In this document: positions 61,125 through 64,000 of the stretch, one piece after another
Layout: every line of letters starts with the position of its first letter
How positions within the stretch are numbered: position 1 is the first letter of the stretch
Assembly: GCA_942486035.1 (NCBI GenBank)
Contig: CALNXK010000017.1
Span: forward strand, 1-64,000
DNA length: 64,000 nucleotides
From: Porites lobata
Taxonomy: Eukaryota; Cnidaria; Anthozoa; Scleractinia; Poritidae
Direction: 5' to 3'
Made by a program: the position numbers and the translations under genes
Notes under the pieces: generated by a model
What the model saw: the letters and a program-made list of their open reading frames with translations, nothing else
The model's database searches: none
What the model was told of the DNA's origin: nothing

Positions 61125-61259
61125 AACCAGTTACGCGATATAATTACGCGACGTTGCACCATGCGATTTCCCTCCAAAAAATCTCTACTTTCCCCTACCC
61201 CAAGAGTCCATTCGGACTACTTTCCACTACCCGGAAAGTCCGTAAGGACGGACGTACGC

Positions 61260-61267
61260 TGACGTCA
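61260..61267. promoter_or_regulatory. Perfect CRE palindrome tgacgtca
   Basis: The eight-base palindrome matches the consensus bound by CREB/ATF bZIP factors. It lies next to a GC-rich hairpin and has no gene nearby that I can identify, so activity is a guess. Confidence 0.35.
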
Positions 61268-61317
61268 TAACCAAAATTTCTCGGATGGATAGTTTACCAA
61301 ATTATCTTAGTTATGGT

Positions 61318-61352
61318 GCTCCGCTCGCGCGCGCTTCGCGCACGCAAGGAGC
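61318..61352. repeat. GC-rich hairpin, probably part of a dispersed repeat
   Basis: Arms gctcc (61318) and ggagc (61348) enclose a second stem in gcgcgcttcgcgc. The GC-rich block stands out from its AT-rich surroundings. Confidence 0.45.
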
Positions 61353-61601
61353 TCCGCTATTATGGTAACCAGAGGGTCAAAAAAGCAGCAAGTTTAATAA
61401 GTAAAGCAACAGCTTTGCAAGTGCATCGCGCGTTCTGTCTATATGTATACCGTTTACGCACATCTACAACGTGAAATGATCAAATCTTGTAAAGTTCTCT
61501 TGAGAACGTGAACGGCAAGGCTGTAAATTTTAGTGTGTCTGTCTGAGCTCGGACGCGGTCTCGGGCTTCATTTCCCAACCTTTACATCGCCAACTGACTG
61601 C

Positions 61602-61788
61602 GTTTTTCGCTGCCGTCAATCATCTTAACGGACCTCTTTATAGGAAACAAAACTTTACTCTAAAGGGTTCAAAAGGTCATGGTTTCTGATTGGTGATTGG
61701 TGATTGGTGGATTTCGATCCGTTTGTGTGTTTCTGTGTTTCAAGGTTCGTTGCTTGTGATCGTAATTATGATTGACGGCAGCGAAAAA
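61602..61788. repeat. Inverted repeat pair, 21-bp arms
   Basis: tttttcgctgccgtcaatcat (61603-61623) is the reverse complement of atgattgacggcagcgaaaaa (61768-61788). The spacer of about 145 bp holds the three gattggt words. It may be a small foldback element. Confidence 0.6.
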
Positions 61789-62233
61789 AGCAATTGTGAA
61801 GGCGGCTTATGAACGTTAGAGTTCGCATGTTTGTGAAAAGCGCAGTAAAAGACTGGACAATTTGGATGAACAATAGTTTGAATTAGGACCCGAATTCAAT
61901 TTCTCAGTGGCGTTTTCGCTGGCGTTGCCGTTGTCAGATCTAAAGGTTCCTTCGCAGGAAGGAGGTTATTACATATTATGACACGTTATTACATATTATG
62001 AACACGTTGTATCTCAGACCATGTGTAAACGAGACACTCATCAGAGACGTTCACTGGGTTGCCATACACTTTAGGTTTGCTACATAGATATATTGTACTA
62101 CCTCCGGGCTTTATTCAACCGAGTGCAATAGTCCAATAGGGACCTAAGTTAAGCAACGAGCACGTTGACTTCCACTGGAAAAATTGATCAAGTCCAGGAC
62201 GTTAAAAATGGAAAACGGAAGCCGTAGCCTGCT

Positions 62234-62455
62234 TAGCAAGCGTTTCCATTTGGTGTCGGAGCAAAGAAAGACCGGTTTTGGCCGCGCGAGAAATGAAATG
62301 AGAGCCAAAAAATGAAAGAGGAGGGAGAGGGAGGGGAACGTTTCCTTCCTTTCTTCCCCACCCCGTCTCCGCTCTTTTACTTGTGTCATTTTTCGCGCGG
62401 TCTTTGACTCTCGTTCCTCGTTCTTTGCTCCTAAACCGCACGGAAACGATTGCTA
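62234..62455. mobile_element. 222-bp foldback element (MITE-like)
   Basis: Outer arms tagcaagcgtttcc (62234) and ggaaacgattgcta (to 62455), middle words ggagcaaagaa (near 62258) and ttctttgctcc (near 62421), and inner arms ccgcgcgagaaatga (62282-62296) and tcatttttcgcgcgg (62386-62400) pair in nested order. The loop contains a purine-rich run (about 62312-62337) followed by a pyrimidine-rich run. No coding capacity. Confidence 0.65.
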
Positions 62456-63021
62456 CTGGATATTTTCTTTCTTTCAGTGCTTTGACTCATCAAATTCCTA
62501 CAGTGGAAGGTAAGAGGATTCGTTGTGTGAGATAGAGAGAAACATTGAACTTCCGGCTGCTCTTCATGAAGTCCGCGACGGTCAGCGTTCTCTTTGCATT
62601 TAAAACGTGTCAGGTTATCGCAATATGTATTGCGCCACGGCACCAAAGGTTGGACATTTGTGTTAAATTAATTAGCTTTAACGTTTTTGCCCATAAAATT
62701 CTGCTGGTAGACGCTGTTTGAAGCTAGTAGAGCTTTATTTATGAAGAATTTAAAGATGTATTCGAGGAAAATAAGCAGGGTTTTGACGGTAAAAGCTGTA
62801 CTTGAACTCATTTCGTTGCATTTGAAATGGCCGATAAAGCAAAACTATCGCAGACTCTCTTGCTAACGGCGTTGTATTGCATTTACATGAGAAGAATCAA
62901 TTTCGATTCAGCAACAGTGAACATTTCTGTTTTTATTAAACAAAGAAACATTTCATTTCATGGTCAGAATGATATTTCCCAAAGGGCCGTGAGAAAAGTT
63001 AAAAAATCGTGAGACTCACGG
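62456..63021. other. Unassigned sequence
   Basis: No recognisable gene or repeat. The 61-codon plus-strand frame at 62827-63012 and the 71-codon minus-strand frame at 62431-62646 show no domain I know. Confidence 0.5.
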
Positions 63022-63404
63022 CCCGGGGGGGGGAGCACTTGGGTATTTTTTGGGTGGGTATGTGCCGCCCGGGATATAAAATTGATACCCCGTTCTAGAA
63101 TTGGCCTTAAAACTGATATCCCGTTCTAGAAATGGGCCAATTTTTTATAGTCCGTTCTAGGGTGCAAAGAGTACAACAGTTTGCTTGTTAACGCATGGAA
63201 CCGTATTTTTAAAAGCAATCTGTTTTGAATAATTTCAAATGGCTGCTTACAAAACTGGAGCTTTCGTGCGTTCGAAATATTATACCCCGTTCTACAAAAA
63301 CGCCTCTGAAATGGATACCCCGTTCTAAATCAGGAGCTTCAAAATCACGACCCAGTTGGGCGGCACATACCCGTATAGGTAATGTATGGGAGTACCCCCC
63401 GGGG
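63022..63404. mobile_element. 383-bp MITE with G-rich ends and internal ataccccgttctaga motifs
   Basis: The left end begins cccgggggggggagcac and contains gggtatgtgccgccc at about 63056-63070. The right end contains gggcggcacataccc and closes with gtaccccccgggg at 63404, giving subterminal inverted repeats. The word taccccgttcta or a close variant occurs repeatedly inside (near 63087, 63118, 63152, 63283 and 63317). I recognise this style from cnidarian genomes, but I cannot search for it here. It has no coding capacity. Confidence 0.75.
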
Positions 63405-63866
63405 AGCTTGGACCACTTGGGGAGTCGAAGAGCAATTGCTGATCTCTTCATCATGTTTATCGCCTGGAAGGGTCAAAAAGCTTCGAAAGTTCAAAAACTA
63501 TAGTGCTAATTTGAAACATTCAAAGTCCACATGAAGCCAACTTATATCGTCTTATGGAAGCTACAAAATCAGAACATCGAAAGCTCTGGGCACAATGCAA
63601 GCTCAGCACTTCTTTGTCACAGGGACGTTTGGGAACGATCGATCCACCGGGCAATTTCGTGCGAGTCGTCGACTAATTACGAAAGTGTCCACACCTGAGT
63701 GACACATTTGTATATCGCAGTGCCCACAGTAACTCGTTCCTTACGCTACGCGTAATCCACGAGTTTAAAATTGGCCGGATACGTGTGGACGGGGCCTGAA
63801 TGGTGGTAAACCTCGTTTCGAAGGGATTTTAAACTCAATAAACATAAGGTACTGTTTAGAAGTAAT
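63405..63866. other. Unassigned sequence
   Basis: No gene was recognised. A pair gtgtccacac (about 63685) and gtgtggac (about 63782) is inverted around a tttaaaattggcc stretch and may mark another short element. Confidence 0.45.
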
Positions 63867-63986
63867 ATATCAAAAACGAGTGCGAGTACATCAACGGGGT
63901 ATCCAGACACCGAGAAAGAGATGAAAAGCTTCGTGCTTTTATTGCTTGGAGCTGGGACACTCCGATGAAGCACGAGTTTTTGATAT
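63867..63986. mobile_element. 120-bp inverted-repeat element (possible MITE)
   Basis: Arms atatcaaaaacgagtgc (63867-63883) and gcacgagtttttgatat (63970-63986) pair over 17 bp with two mismatches. It lies near the window edge. The 75-codon minus-strand frame crossing it is not convincing. Confidence 0.5.
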
Positions 63987-64000
63987 GGCTTCTTACTCTT

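Larger units (their letters stand above)
61125..62233. other. Unassigned sequence with small regulatory-like and repeated motifs
   Basis: It holds a cAMP-response-type palindrome tgacgtca at 61260-61267, a GC-rich hairpin at 61318-61352, a distant inverted repeat (61602-61623 with 61768-61788), three tandem gattggt words at 61688-61708, and a 20-bp direct duplication (ttattacatattatgacacg) around 61965-62005. No gene was seen. Confidence 0.5.

Noticed and set aside
61688..61708. Three tandem inverted CCAAT boxes as a promoter
   Set aside because: The words overlap a simple 7-bp tandem repeat, are too close together for separate NF-Y binding, and no gene start is seen beside them.
63225..63503. 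92-codon frame as a gene
   Set aside because: It lies largely within the MITE at 63022-63404 and shows no known domain.

Overview
This is a eukaryotic, AT-rich, non-coding window dominated by satellite DNA, with a mobile-element graveyard at its right end. I see no intact host gene, no rRNA or tRNA gene and no bacterial-type operon. The organism is most likely a cnidarian, and within that a stony coral or other hexacoral. That is an inference from a DIRS-like tyrosine-recombinase retrotransposon relic and from several short inverted-repeat elements of a style I associate with coral genomes (for example one with internal ataccccgttctaga motifs). It is not proven by any host gene.

Layout: (1) 1-12930 is a 48-bp satellite of roughly 270 units, almost every unit carrying an EcoRI site. 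(2) 12931-32079 is an unrelated satellite of about 230 bp, roughly 83 units. (3) 32080-33340 is a 73-bp satellite of about 17 units. (4) 33341-51609 is the same 48-bp satellite as in (1), roughly 380 units, on the opposite strand. The first 51.6 kb is therefore a composite block: two inverted arms of one satellite around a core of two others. Within the arms and the core there are higher-order duplications of 1.4 to 8 kb whose spacings differ by whole units, as expected from unequal exchange. (5) 51610-64000 is mostly unique-looking sequence with a 15-bp minisatellite, at least six short inverted-repeat or foldback elements, and a decayed DIRS-group retrotransposon at about 54690-58546.

The retrotransposon relic has, in order, a reverse transcriptase, an RNase H, a methyltransferase-like C-terminal part, a 119-bp tandem repeat built on a dyad, and a tyrosine recombinase. 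The recombinase is broken in a readable way. Its N-terminal domain lies on the minus strand and its catalytic start on the plus strand, which a single inversion of about 0.6 kb explains. The catalytic part is then interrupted by a 369-bp inverted-repeat element with a 6-bp target duplication.

Long open frames across the 48-bp arrays (up to 572 codons, on both strands) follow from the unit being 16 codons long and poor in stops. I do not annotate them as genes. Repeat counts are region length divided by unit length, read by eye. Boundaries inside repeats are approximate.
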